In this document: positions 44,970 to 54,177 of the stretch, piece after piece
How positions within the stretch are numbered: position 1 is the stretch's first letter
Layout of the letters: every line of letters begins with the position of its first letter
NCBI GenBank assembly: GCA_900465685.1
Contig: UEGR01000007.1
Location: 62,001-126,000, forward strand
Origin: Hyphomicrobiales bacterium
GTDB lineage: Bacteria; Pseudomonadota; Alphaproteobacteria; Rhizobiales; Rhizobiaceae
Reading direction: 5' to 3'
Length of the DNA: 64,000 nt
Made by a program: the position numbers and the translations under genes
Notes under the pieces: model-generated
Database searches by the model: none
Told to the model about the DNA's origin: nothing
Seen by the model: the letters and a program-made list of their open reading frames with translations, nothing else

Positions 44970-46792
44970 AAAATACTCGGCCTGTGCGGGGTCTTCTCCC
45001 AGAGATGTGGTTTGCGAACCAGCTGCCATAATGCCCGCCAGGCCGAGAGCGAAATCAGCACCCAGTAGATCGGTATTCCCGGCAGATAGGCATAACCGCC
45101 ACGCTCTGTCGGCTCCATGGTTTTAGCGCCAAGCAGATAGAAGCTGAGATAGGCCAGCAGAATATTCACCACATCCAGCATCAGCAGACCGAGGCTGCTT
45201 GGCGTCAGTGGCTGCAGGACCAGTTTCAACAACAAGACGGCCAGCGTCACCAGCATGATCGGATGCAGCAGCGCTGAACTGATGATACCGAGCGTGTAGA
45301 TCTGGTTGATGGCAAAGCACCAGCCGCCAAGCTGGCGTAAGGCCGTGTAAGGGTCGCGGGCATGCACCAGCCAAGTCTGAATCCAGCCCTTGATCCAGCG
45401 CGTGCGCTGCTTGCGCCAGACATCGTAATCCTCCGGCGCGTCCTCAATTGTGCCGCGACTAATCGTGCCGATGCTATATCCATAGCGTGCCAGACGAATG
45501 CCGAGATCGGCATCTTCCGTTACGTTGAAAGCATCCCAGCCGCCGACTTCTTCCAGGCATGACCGGCGAAAATGATTGGATGTACCGCCAAGCGGAATGA
45601 CCAACCCCTGCCCGGCAAGCAAGGGCAGAAGCCCGCGAAACAGCGCCGAATATTCGAAGGCGAACATGCGTGTCAGAAGATTGTGCCGGAAATTACCGAT
45701 GATCAGCGGCGCCTGCACGCAGGCAAGCTTACCGCCATCCCGCGTGAAGGACTGCCACGCTTCGCGCAACTGGTCGGGATGCGGGCGATCCTCGGCATCG
45801 AACACCGCAACAATTTCGCCGCGCACGAATTGAAGCGCGTAGTTCAGCGCATTTGGTTTGGTGCGCGGGCCACCCGGCGGCACGGGAATGACCTCGAAAT
45901 TTGCAGGTAGATACTGACGATCAATCGCGTCACGCGTTTCAAAATCGTCTTCCTCGCAGACGAGCTTGATTTCCAGTTTGCTGGGCGGCCAATTGATCCC
46001 GCTAAGGACTTCCACCAGTTGGCCGATCACTTCCTTTTCCCGATAGAGGGGAACAAGAACGGAATAGACCGGCAAATCCCGTTTTTTCAGCGGCAAGACG
46101 TCCACTAAACGCAGACGACCGCCCGTTGTCACGGCAAACAGTCGGATTAAAACACAACCGAAGAAAAACAGCGACATCAGGACATGCATTGTCAGAAATG
46201 TCTGCAAAGGCCAGTTGATGATGGCCGCGACCAGCAAGTAAAGCGCCATCGCGATGCCAAAGGCCTGCCAGCTATGCAGAACACGTGACGCTGAAAGCGA
46301 TTGCGGTGTCATTTGCCGGGCACGATCAATCAACCGCGTGCGATACCGCCGACGCAATATCTGCCGCAGCAGCGTGGGTGTGCAGATGCGGATGCGACTG
46401 CGCAGGGCTGGATTGGCGCGCACATGCTCAAGCAGGCTCCTGATCCGGGGTTCTGTCGGCGCAATATAGAGATATGTCGTGCCGTCAGGCCCGATGGTCG
46501 TGACCTGCGCAATATCGTTGACACTGTGCAAGGCGTCTTCATCAGAGATGAACACGCGCGATGGCAGCAGCTCCCGGGTAAAATCCAGCCCCAGAAGGTC
46601 AGCTATCGCTTCGAAAACAGCGATTTCGCCGACGCCCGGCTGCTGGACAAGCTCAGCGCAAAATGTGGTCCCATTGCGTACCGCTTCGCCATAAGCTCCG
46701 AGAAGCAAGGAGCGCGCAATGCCACGCCGCTGCAATCTGGCAGATATGGCGCCGCATATCTCCAGATCGAAGCCACTCGATCCATTATTCAT
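44912..46792 (-). CDS. CesA-like family 2 glycosyltransferase with extra N-terminal domain
   Basis: A 626-residue membrane enzyme. Residues 1 to about 175 lack membrane segments and look like the N-terminal domain of type II secretion ATPases ([34 protein letters not shown]), here a resemblance only. Two helices follow, then the processive GT2 core: [25 protein letters not shown], and [15 protein letters not shown] (DXD). [18 protein letters not shown] (TED) and [14 protein letters not shown] (Q/RxxRW) complete the catalytic set typical of cellulose- or beta-glucan-type synthases. Four more helices close the protein. No PilZ domain or other bcs gene is nearby. Product unknown. Confidence 0.85.
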   Translation of the reverse strand: MNNGSSGFDLEICGAISARLQRRGIARSLLLGAYGEAVRNGTTFCAELVQQPGVGEIAVFEAIADLLGLDFTRELLPSRVFISDEDALHSVNDIAQVTTIGPDGTTYLYIAPTEPRIRSLLEHVRANPALRSRIRICTPTLLRQILRRRYRTRLIDRARQMTPQSLSASRVLHSWQAFGIAMALYLLVAAIINWPLQTFLTMHVLMSLFFFGCVLIRLFAVTTGGRLRLVDVLPLKKRDLPVYSVLVPLYREKEVIGQLVEVLSGINWPPSKLEIKLVCEEDDFETRDAIDRQYLPANFEVIPVPPGGPRTKPNALNYALQFVRGEIVAVFDAEDRPHPDQLREAWQSFTRDGGKLACVQAPLIIGNFRHNLLTRMFAFEYSALFRGLLPLLAGQGLVIPLGGTSNHFRRSCLEEVGGWDAFNVTEDADLGIRLARYGYSIGTISRGTIEDAPEDYDVWRKQRTRWIKGWIQTWLVHARDPYTALRQLGGWCFAINQIYTLGIISSALLHPIMLVTLAVLLLKLVLQPLTPSSLGLLMLDVVNILLAYLSFYLLGAKTMEPTERGGYAYLPGIPIYWVLISLSAWRALWQLVRKPHLWEKTPHRPSIFYLGVDDCVMNAEPRPIMD

Positions 46793-47036
46793 AACGCCCC
46801 CCGACGTTGGATAAATATCGATATATAAATATAGATCAGCGATTTTTGTTTTATTATATCCTAATTATAGAATATATTTATATTTTACTGCATTTCACTT
46901 CACTTATTATTGTAAAAATGAAAGTAAAAGATTACTGCAAAAACGCAACCTATATTTTGCGGGCATTACCACCATGCAACTCTTGCAAGTTGCGCGTTAA
47001 CGCGAAATTATGCCGGAGCTGATAGGAAGCCTGCCA
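46793..47036. other. AT-rich divergent promoter region
   Basis: About 240 bases, conspicuously AT-rich (TATATTTATATTTTACTGC and similar), between the CesA-like gene and the binding-protein gene. It likely contains both promoters and may attract a nucleoid-type regulator; no specific operator could be named. Confidence 0.5.
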
Positions 47037-47882
47037 ATGAAACGCTGTCTTTCAAGCTTGATGATCTTGGCCGCCACGCTCGTGGCAAGCCCGACCGCAT
47101 TCGCCCAGACGGCTCCGGCTGCTCCGGATTTTCTCAATCAGAAAGAACGCCTGCCTTTGCCGTCGTTGCAAAGGCTAACGCGGCTTCGTTTCATTACCAC
47201 GGTGGATTTTCCGCCCTTCAACATGCTCAACAATCAGGGGCAGCTTTCCGGCTATAATGTCGATCTGGCCAAAGCGCTCTGCCGCCAGCTGGGCATCGAG
47301 GATATTTGCCAGATCGAGGCAGTGCCGTGGAATGAGCTGGAAGACCGCGTGCGGAAGGGCGATGCGGAAGCGATTATCGGCGGCTGGCAGCCCACGGAAG
47401 AGCGGCGGAAGGATTTCGTCTTTTCGCGAAGCTATATGCGGCTGCCTGCCCGTTTTGCGACCCAGAACAGCAAGAGCTTTACGCAACCCGCTTCGCTCGC
47501 CACGCGCGGCAAGTCGGTTGGCGTCATTGCCGGCACGGCGCATGAACAGCTTCTCAAAAGCTATTTCCCGCAGGCGCAGGCAAAGCCCTATCCGGATCGG
47601 GCAGCCATGCTGGCCGACCTCAAGGGCGGCAAGCTCGACAGCGTGTTCGATGACGGCATGGCGCTGTCCTTTTGGCTCAACGATGCCGAAAGCGGCAATT
47701 GCTGCGCTTTTACCGATGGCCCCTATCTCGCGCCGCAATATCTCGGAACCGGCCTCAGCATCGCCGTCACCCGCGAGGATGCCGCCATTGCCAGCGCCAT
47801 CAATAATGCCCTGCAAGCCTTGCAGCAAAAGGGCGTCCTGAACGAGCTGTATCTGCGCTATTTTCCGACAAGCTTTTACTGA
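47037..47882 (+). CDS. Periplasmic amino-acid-type substrate-binding protein (SBP family 3)
   Basis: A 281-residue exported protein. MKRCLSSLMILAATLVASPTAFAQ is a clear Sec signal peptide, cleaved after AFA. The mature part follows the family 3 pattern: RLRFITTVDFPPFNMLNNQGQLSGYNVDLAKALCRQLG, IIGGWQPTEERRKDFVFSRSYM, VGVIAGTAHEQLLKSYF, and GKLDSVFDDGMALSFWL. These bind small polar substrates such as amino acids. ATG 47037 has AGGAAG about nine bases upstream. No permease or ATPase genes adjoin it, so it is an orphan component or part of a signalling system. Substrate unknown. Confidence 0.87.
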   Translation: MKRCLSSLMILAATLVASPTAFAQTAPAAPDFLNQKERLPLPSLQRLTRLRFITTVDFPPFNMLNNQGQLSGYNVDLAKALCRQLGIEDICQIEAVPWNELEDRVRKGDAEAIIGGWQPTEERRKDFVFSRSYMRLPARFATQNSKSFTQPASLATRGKSVGVIAGTAHEQLLKSYFPQAQAKPYPDRAAMLADLKGGKLDSVFDDGMALSFWLNDAESGNCCAFTDGPYLAPQYLGTGLSIAVTREDAAIASAINNALQALQQKGVLNELYLRYFPTSFY

Positions 47883-48261
47883 AGTCCGCTGCGACCCAAC
47901 TGAAACGACTCAAGCGGAACACCCGTCGCTCGACGGCGGCTCCTATGGGCACGCCAGCCGCATCAAATCGTCGTTCACAAATGCGTGCCATTTTGACGCA
48001 GATCATGCGCTGATTGATTTCAGATTTCAGAAATTTTTGAAACTTCGGATATAACAATACTTACAGTAATAAAGTAAAAATGTTTACTATCAAGCACTTT
48101 TGGTGGATTTTGGTGCGGATCAGATCGATAAAGCGACCGATACCAAGCAGTTACGCGCCGCTTTTACCACAAACATAAGTTAAAATACATCGATTTATTT
48201 TGACTTGAAGAAATAAGCCTTCGCTCCCTAATCTGGCATGGGGAGAAGGAGGATTTATACG
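47883..48261. other. Intergenic region, AT-rich on its right half
   Basis: About 380 bases between the binding protein and a small membrane protein gene. The right half (48030-48230) is AT-rich and probably the promoter of the small gene, which has AAGGAGG nine bases before its start. I see no RNA gene or repeat here. Confidence 0.5.
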
Positions 48262-48429
48262 ATGTTTGATGGCGTTCCTGCACAATGGCACAAAGCTCCG
48301 GAACAAACCAAACGCTCGCCGAATGAAGCGGCGTATGTCTTTCTGGGGATCATGCTGGCGGCATTGTCTGTACCAGCTGCATTTCTCGGCTGGGCACTGT
48401 TCCAAAGCATCGGCTCGCTGCTGCACTGA
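48262..48429 (+). CDS. Small single-pass membrane protein, 55 residues, unknown function
   Basis: A short gene with a near-perfect ribosome site (AAGGAGG, nine bases before ATG 48262). The protein is MFDGVPAQWHKAPEQTKRSP followed by NEAAYVFLGIMLAALSVPAA and FLGWALFQSIGSLLH. It has a basic, cytoplasmic-looking N-terminus of about 22 residues and one hydrophobic helix of about 25 residues. I know no named family for it. It stands between an orphan binding protein and the bepDE pump, with a terminator 110 bases downstream. The ribosome site, the amphiphilic layout and the AT-rich promoter region argue that it is real. Confidence 0.65.
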   Translation: MFDGVPAQWHKAPEQTKRSPNEAAYVFLGIMLAALSVPAAFLGWALFQSIGSLLH

Positions 48430-48546
48430 TTGGTATCCGGCAAGAATCCCGGTTTGAGGAGACCGGCATCTGCTGTGGCATGTGATTGTCGAGCCAATCA
48501 GGACATCCCGGTGAGGATGTTCGTGAAACAAGATTTTCAGCAAACG

Positions 48547-48580
48547 AAAAGCCCCGCCGGATAAGCGGGGCTTTTGCTTT
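48547..48580. terminator. Intrinsic terminator upstream of the bepE stop
   Basis: The stem AAGCCCCGC / GCGGGGCTT with an A-run on the left and TTTTGCTTTTTT on the right. It can end both the small-protein transcript (plus) and the bepDE transcript (minus). Confidence 0.85.
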
Positions 48581-48597
48581 TTTGTTTTAAGTGGCGA

Positions 48598-51500
48598 CTA
48601 AAGGCCGCCGCCCGAGCCATTTGGCGCATCATGTGCCGGAGGCGTTTGCTCGATTGCATCATCCTCATCCTCAGGCCGCTTTGGCGGCCTGCGCGCGATG
48701 ATGCTGTAGAACATCGGGATGAAGAGCGTTGCAACGAAGGTTGCCACGAGCATACCGCCGATAACACCGGTACCGATGGAGTGACGGCTGGCCGAGCCTG
48801 CGCCCGAGCTGATTGCCAGCGGCACCACGCCGAGAATGAAGGCCAGCGAGGTCATCACAATCGGGCGGAAGCGCAGACGTGCTGCCGACAAGGCCGCGTC
48901 GAAAGCAGATTTGCCCGTCTCTCGTTCCAGCACGGCAAATTCCACGATCAGAATCGCGTTCTTTGCCGCAAGACCGATGAGTGTCACCAGACCGATCTGG
49001 AAATACACGTCATTGGTCAATCCGCGCAGATGGGTTGCCAGAAGCGCACCAAAGATCGCGAAAGGCACCGCCGTGATAACCGCAAGCGGCAAGCTCCAGC
49101 GCTCATACTGGGCAGCCAGAATGAGGAACACCATCAACAGACCGAAGATCATGGCCTGCGAGCCGGTGCCACTGGTCGTGACTTCCTGATAGGCGGAACC
49201 GGTCCATGCGATCTGGAAGCCTTGCGGCAGCACTTCGGCAGCCACTTCCTGCATCGCCTTGATGGCATCGCCCGACGTGTAGCCCGGAGCCGGATTGCCG
49301 GTGACCTTCGCAGCATTGAACGCGTTGAAACGTTCGAGCTGGTCGGGGCCGACGATACGCTTGACGGTCACAAGCGCGCTGAGCGGGATCATGCTGCCGG
49401 ATTCGGCGCGCACGAACACATGTTTCAGATCGCTCGGATCGCGGCGGAATTCCGCCTCGGATTGCAGATTGACCTGATAGTTACGACCGAACAGCGTGAA
49501 GTCGTTGACATAGACACTGCCGAAGGTGGCCTGCATGGCGGTGAATACCGAATTGATCGGCACACCCATCGCCTTGGCCTTCTCGCGGTCAAGCTGGATA
49601 TCGTATTGCGGAACATTCGGATCGAACGTCGTGCGCACGCCCGAAAGCTCGGGCCGCTTGGCGGCTGCATCGGTGAGCAGCTTCGTCGCATTGGTCAGCG
49701 ATTCCACGCCACCGCCGGTGCGGTCCTGAACATAAAGTTCGAAACCGCCGGTCGTGCTGAGGCCAAGGATCGGCGGCGGATTGAAGGCCAGCACAAGGCC
49801 GTCCTTGATCCCCGCATTCATGCCCATGATGACGCCCGGCAGGTTGCGCGCGTCGAGATCCGGCGTCGTGCGCTCCTTCCAGTCCTTGAGCATGATGAAC
49901 ATGGTGCCCGCACTGGTCTTCAAACCGCCCGACAGGAGGTCGAAGCCGGAAACGGCGAACACGTTTTCCACTGCCGGATGCTTGCGAATATTCTCGCTCG
50001 CCTGATTGAGCACGGCCGTCGTGCGTTCCAGCGAAGCCGCCGGAGGCAGGATCGCGACACTGAACAGGAAGCCCTGATCTTCATCCGGCAGAAGGGAACT
50101 TGGAACCTTCTGGAACAGAAAATAGGTGCTTCCCAAAAGGCCTGCAAAGATCAGAAGGCCAACGGCAACGCGCTTCAGGAAGAAGCGAACGCCCGCCGTA
50201 TAGCCTGCTGTCACCCGGTCGAAAAACCGGTTGAAGATGCGGAACGGCAGGATCGGCTCGTGATGCCCCGGTTTCAGGATCAGCGCGCAGAGCGCCGGCG
50301 TCAGCGTCAACGCCACAGTACCGGACAGCACCACCGAAATCGCGATGGTGACGGCGAACTGCTTGTACATTTCACCGACGAGACCGCCCATGAAAGCCAC
50401 CGGAATGAACACCGCGCAGAGCACGAGAACAATCGCGATAACCGGACCGGTCACTTCGCTCATGGCCTTGATGGCAGCCTTGCGCGGAGAAAGCTTCTCG
50501 GTCGTCATGATACGTTCGACGTTTTCCAGCACCACGATAGCATCATCCACGACGATACCAATGGCGAGAACCAGACCGAACAATGTCAGAAGGTTGATCG
50601 AGAAGCCCAGCACATACATGCCCGCAAATGTACCGATGATCGAGATCGGCACCGCGATGACGGGAATAAGCGTTGCACGCCAGTTCTGCAGGAAGATGAA
50701 CACCACCAGGACGACGAGGATGATAGCCTCGATGAAGGTGTGGATCACTTCCTCGACCGAGACCTTGATGAACTTGGTCGTGTCGAACGGGATCGAATAG
50801 TCGATGCCCGCCGGGAAGCTCATCTTCAGCTCATCCATGCGGTTCTGGATGAGTTCCATCGTGTTGAGTGCGTTGGCGCCCGGCTGCAGATAGATCGCAA
50901 TCGGAACAGCAGGCGTTCCATTGAGATTACTGTCGACGAAATAGCTTTCCGTGCCCAGTTCGACGCGCGCGACGTCTTTCAGACGCAGCGTCGCCGCATT
51001 GGGGCTGGACCGCAGAATGATGTTTTCGAACGCCTTGGTATCGGGCAGACGGCCTTGCGTCGTCGCCGTATAGGTGAACGGACCGGCCTGCGGATCAGGC
51101 TGATCGCCGAAGCGGCCCGCCGCAAACTGCGCGTTCTGTTCCTGAATGGCGGTCTGAACGTCGGACGGCGTTAGATTATACTGCGCCAGCTTGTCCGGAC
51201 GCAGCCAGATACGCATCGAATAGTCGATATTGCCGAGCAGCTGCACGTCGCCCACGCCCGACAGACGCTTGAGATCGTCGATGACGTTCAAAAGCGCATA
51301 GTTACCGACATAGGTACGGTCATAGCGCCCTTCTTCCGCGAACATGGCGACCATGCCCAGAATGGACGAGGAACGCTTGTCCACGGTCACGCCGAGGCGC
51401 TGCACTTCCTGCGGAAGCGAGGTGGTGGCGCGCTGAACACGGTTGTTTACGTTGATTGTGGCCTGATCCGGGTCGGTGCCCAGTGCAAAGGTCACGGTCA

Positions 51501-51768
51501 GCTGCATGGTGCCGCTGCCAAGGCTCGAGGACTGCATATAAAGCATGTTCTCGACGCCGTTGATCTGCTGTTCCAGCGGAGCAGCGACGGTCTGGGTCAC
51601 GGTTTCCGCGCTTGCGCCCGGATAGGTCGCGGTGACAACCACCTGCGGCGGCGTCAGCTCCGGATATTGTGCAATCGGCAGGATGCGGATGCAGATAAGC
51701 CCCGCAAGCACAAGCACAATGGATATGACCGCCGCAAAAACGGGGCGGTCTACGAAAAACTTGTTCAT
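48598..51768 (-). CDS. bepE: RND multidrug efflux transporter permease (AcrB/BepE type)
   Basis: A 1056-residue inner-membrane proton/drug antiporter forming the trimer of a tripartite efflux pump. It begins [20 protein letters not shown]. The paired transmembrane acidic residues of the proton relay are in [23 protein letters not shown]. Twelve membrane helices and two large periplasmic loops are present, as in HAE-1 family members, with the second copy [23 protein letters not shown] in the C-terminal half. It overlaps bepD by four bases. The arrangement with a divergent TetR gene matches the Brucella bepDE/bepR locus. The symbol follows that arrangement and sequence type, not a search. Substrates probably include bile salts, dyes and drugs. 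Confidence 0.9.
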   Translation of the reverse strand: MNKFFVDRPVFAAVISIVLVLAGLICIRILPIAQYPELTPPQVVVTATYPGASAETVTQTVAAPLEQQINGVENMLYMQSSSLGSGTMQLTVTFALGTDPDQATINVNNRVQRATTSLPQEVQRLGVTVDKRSSSILGMVAMFAEEGRYDRTYVGNYALLNVIDDLKRLSGVGDVQLLGNIDYSMRIWLRPDKLAQYNLTPSDVQTAIQEQNAQFAAGRFGDQPDPQAGPFTYTATTQGRLPDTKAFENIILRSSPNAATLRLKDVARVELGTESYFVDSNLNGTPAVPIAIYLQPGANALNTMELIQNRMDELKMSFPAGIDYSIPFDTTKFIKVSVEEVIHTFIEAIILVVLVVFIFLQNWRATLIPVIAVPISIIGTFAGMYVLGFSINLLTLFGLVLAIGIVVDDAIVVLENVERIMTTEKLSPRKAAIKAMSEVTGPVIAIVLVLCAVFIPVAFMGGLVGEMYKQFAVTIAISVVLSGTVALTLTPALCALILKPGHHEPILPFRIFNRFFDRVTAGYTAGVRFFLKRVAVGLLIFAGLLGSTYFLFQKVPSSLLPDEDQGFLFSVAILPPAASLERTTAVLNQASENIRKHPAVENVFAVSGFDLLSGGLKTSAGTMFIMLKDWKERTTPDLDARNLPGVIMGMNAGIKDGLVLAFNPPPILGLSTTGGFELYVQDRTGGGVESLTNATKLLTDAAAKRPELSGVRTTFDPNVPQYDIQLDREKAKAMGVPINSVFTAMQATFGSVYVNDFTLFGRNYQVNLQSEAEFRRDPSDLKHVFVRAESGSMIPLSALVTVKRIVGPDQLERFNAFNAAKVTGNPAPGYTSGDAIKAMQEVAAEVLPQGFQIAWTGSAYQEVTTSGTGSQAMIFGLLMVFLILAAQYERWSLPLAVITAVPFAIFGALLATHLRGLTNDVYFQIGLVTLIGLAAKNAILIVEFAVLERETGKSAFDAALSAARLRFRPIVMTSLAFILGVVPLAISSGAGSASRHSIGTGVIGGMLVATFVATLFIPMFYSIIARRPPKRPEDEDDAIEQTPPAHDAPNGSGGGL

Positions 51769-52961
51769 TTGTTGCCTGCCGCCTGTTCCTTGCCAGCTTC
51801 AGCCGACGATGCTTCCTTGTTGCCGGCCGCCGCAGCGTCGACAGGTTGCACCTTGGCGCCCGGATGCGCCTTGATGACGCCTTCCGTCACAACGCGGTCA
51901 CCCTCCTTGAGGCCGTCAGAGATCAGCCATTCATTGTCAAGCTCGCGAGCAACCGTAACCGGGCGCACTTCCACAACATCGTCCTTGTTCACGACATAGA
52001 CGAATTGCAGCTGCGGACCCTGCATCAAAGCGGCCTTCGGGATCGTGACGGCATTTTTCACCTGGATGCCGAGAATGACGGCGCGCACGAACTGACCGGG
52101 GATCAGGCGGCGTTCCGGGTTCTGGACCACGGCGCGAGCGCCGAGCGTTCCGGTTTCCGTATCGAGCGACGACGAGGTGAAGTCGATCGTGCCTTCATGA
52201 TCATAGGGCTGGCCGTCACCGAACAGGATCTTGATCTTGAGACGATCGGCATCCTCACCCGTCGCACCGCGTTCGGCGCGCAGTTTCTGAATTTCGGCAG
52301 ATTCCGTATCGGTGAACGAGAAGTTCACATAAACCGGATCGAGCTGCGTGATCGAGGTCAGCAGGCTCGACGTCGCATCGGTGCCGATAAGGCTGCCTTC
52401 GGACACTTGTTCCTGGCTGGTGATGCCGCTGATCGGCGCAGTCACTTTGGTATAGCTGAGATTGAGTTCGGCAGTGCGCAGCTGCGCCTGCGCCGCAGCA
52501 ACGGCGGCCTTGTTCAAATCGCGAGTCGCAAATGCGGAATCGCGAACTGCCGCGCTCTGCACCTTCTGCTGAACCAGCTGCTCGGCACGCTCTGCATCGC
52601 GGATGGACTGCTGATACTGCGCCTGAGCCTGAGCAACCTGAGCCTGCGCTCGTTCAAGCTCTGCCTGATACGGCGCCGGATCGATTTCGAACAGCACTTC
52701 GCCGGCCTTCACCTCGGTGCCTTCAACGAAATTACGATGCAGCAGGATGCCGCCCACGCGGGCGCGAACCTGCACATTGCGATAGGCGCTGATGCGCGCT
52801 GCATATTCATAGGTAACGGGCACGTCGTGCGGTCTGATGGTCACGACCTCAACCTGCGCAGGCGGTGCGCCTGCCGGTGCCTGTGCAAAAACAGGCTGCC
52901 CTGCAAAAACAAGAAAAGCGGCTCCCGCCGCAAAAAGCCGGATAGAACGATGGATGGTCAT
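51765..52961 (-). CDS. bepD: RND efflux periplasmic adaptor (AcrA/BepD type)
   Basis: A 398-residue membrane fusion protein linking the RND permease to a TolC-like channel. A signal peptide ([27 protein letters not shown]) is followed by [38 protein letters not shown], the first strand of the barrel and lipoyl region. A long alpha-hairpin follows ([20 protein letters not shown]). [28 protein letters not shown] is the second lipoyl half, and [31 protein letters not shown] the membrane-proximal domain. Start ATG 52961 is preferred over an upstream ATG at 53000. Coupled to bepE. No outer-membrane channel gene is here, as in Brucella where it is encoded elsewhere. Confidence 0.92.
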   Translation of the reverse strand: MTIHRSIRLFAAGAAFLVFAGQPVFAQAPAGAPPAQVEVVTIRPHDVPVTYEYAARISAYRNVQVRARVGGILLHRNFVEGTEVKAGEVLFEIDPAPYQAELERAQAQVAQAQAQYQQSIRDAERAEQLVQQKVQSAAVRDSAFATRDLNKAAVAAAQAQLRTAELNLSYTKVTAPISGITSQEQVSEGSLIGTDATSSLLTSITQLDPVYVNFSFTDTESAEIQKLRAERGATGEDADRLKIKILFGDGQPYDHEGTIDFTSSSLDTETGTLGARAVVQNPERRLIPGQFVRAVILGIQVKNAVTIPKAALMQGPQLQFVYVVNKDDVVEVRPVTVARELDNEWLISDGLKEGDRVVTEGVIKAHPGAKVQPVDAAAAGNKEASSAEAGKEQAAGNK

Positions 52962-53033
52962 GATGGGTGTTGCCCTTGTTGTCGCCCCAGAGATGCCCAT
53001 TAGGTTTGCTGCCCATTAGGTGCGGCCAATTAA

Positions 53034-53055
53034 ACATACATATCTGTTTGTAAAC
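53034..53055. promoter_or_regulatory. Probable TetR-family (BepR) operator
   Basis: An imperfect palindrome, ACATACATATCTGTTTGTAA, lies between the divergent bepD and bepR genes. Its TACA..TGTA half-sites resemble AcrR/TtgR-type operators. Direct binding is inferred from position and motif. Confidence 0.45.
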
Positions 53056-53167
53056 ACGATTTGGGATGCTATAGTCAATAAGCTCAAAGGTAGATCACGA
53101 ATGATTTATCCACGGTACCGGCGGAAAAGCAAGGAAATCCAGTCTTTTCCGGCAGATTGAGACAAAT

Positions 53168-53785
53168 ATGCGCCGAACCAAAGCCGAAGCCGCCGAGACG
53201 CGGGAAGCCATACTGATAGCTGCTGAACAGATGTTTCTGGAACGCGGAGTTAATCAGTCATCGCTCATGGAAATAGCATCCCATGCGGGCGTGACCCGCG
53301 GGGCAATCTATTTCCACTTTCATGACAAGCTCGACATCTTTCAGGCCATCATCGGTCAGGCCCGATTTCCGCAAGAAGAGATCATGCTCCAGGCGGCGAG
53401 CGTTGATCACCCCAACCCGCTGCATGTGCTTGAACAGTCCATTGTTTCCGCGCTGGAACTGTTCGTGACGAATGAACGCCAGCAGGTCATCTTCACCATC
53501 ATCAACCAGCGCTGCGAATATGTGGGTGAAATGGCCCCGGTGGTGGAGCGCATCAAGGAAGCACGCGACAATGTGCTGTCGCTTTTCACCGGCCTTCTGG
53601 ATGTGGCTGAGCGGCGCGGCGAACTTTCTGCGGAATGGACTGCCAGCACGGCAGCCCCGATCTTGCTCGCAATTGTCAGCGGGCTGCTCAATGAATGGCT
53701 ACGCAGCGAAAAGAATTTCGATCTGGTGACCGGCGGCAGCAAGGCGGTCAGGACGCATATTCAATCTTTGCGAAGGAACAGTTGA
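53168..53785 (+). CDS. bepR: TetR-family repressor of the adjacent efflux pump (AcrR/BepR type)
   Basis: A 205-residue repressor. The N-terminal DNA-binding domain (about 1-55) reads MRRTKAEAAETREAILIAAE followed by MFLERGVNQSSLMEIASHAG and VTRGAIYFHFHDKLDIFQAI, the standard TetR helix-turn-helix of the AcrR subgroup. The rest is a helical ligand domain (VLEQSIVSALELFVTNERQQ, EMAPVVERIKEARDNVLSLF). It diverges from bepD with a shared control region that holds a probable operator. Drug or bile-salt binding is expected to release repression of bepDE. Start ATG 53168. Confidence 0.92.
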   Translation: MRRTKAEAAETREAILIAAEQMFLERGVNQSSLMEIASHAGVTRGAIYFHFHDKLDIFQAIIGQARFPQEEIMLQAASVDHPNPLHVLEQSIVSALELFVTNERQQVIFTIINQRCEYVGEMAPVVERIKEARDNVLSLFTGLLDVAERRGELSAEWTASTAAPILLAIVSGLLNEWLRSEKNFDLVTGGSKAVRTHIQSLRRNS

Positions 53786-54177
53786 GCCCCGCCAGAGGTG
53801 CAAAACACCGCGTTTTGGCTCTCAATCGCGCCATTTCCGTCATGGCGGACCGTATTCTTGATAGGGATAGGCAGTCCTGATCCAGCCGTCGCTAAAGTGT
53901 TTCAGGAAGACTCGACACGCTAATATTTTACGTTTACGTCAATGTAAGCCTTGCGAAGATGTGGAAACTCGACCACATTATTCTTGAGGAAGCGACCTGA
54001 GAGGACGGGTAAGCTTTGGGAGAAGGGCGGAGAGCGATCCGCCAGAGCATTTCCAGCAAAACTGCGAAGCGGTTTTGCGTCGGATAATGCTCAAAAAATA
54101 GATTGAGCGGTTAGGACGATTCAGCCTTCGCTGAAACCGCTCTCGATGCAACGGACGGAGCGATCCGGGGAGAAAAG
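53786..54177. other. Intergenic region between bepR and fadD
   Basis: A 392-base spacer with a family A repeat (54043-54092) and AT-rich stretches that probably hold the fadD promoter. Short frames here have no coding support. Confidence 0.5.
54043..54092. repeat. Dispersed palindromic repeat, family A, inverted orientation
   Basis: AGAGCATTTCCAGCAAAACT, then GCGAAGCGGTTTTGCGTCGG and ATAATGCTC; the ends GAGCATT/AATGCTC pair. It is nearly the reverse complement of the copies at 18978 and 60950. Confidence 0.8.

Noticed and set aside
47800-48057. An 85-codon frame on the minus strand after the binding-protein gene
   Set aside because: It overlaps the 3' end of the binding protein, has no ribosome site and no hydrophobic or domain pattern.
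48574-51174. An 866-codon open frame on the plus strand
   Set aside because: It is antisense to bepE over its full length, rich in His, Arg and Asp with no domain motifs, as expected for the complement of a GC-rich membrane protein gene.
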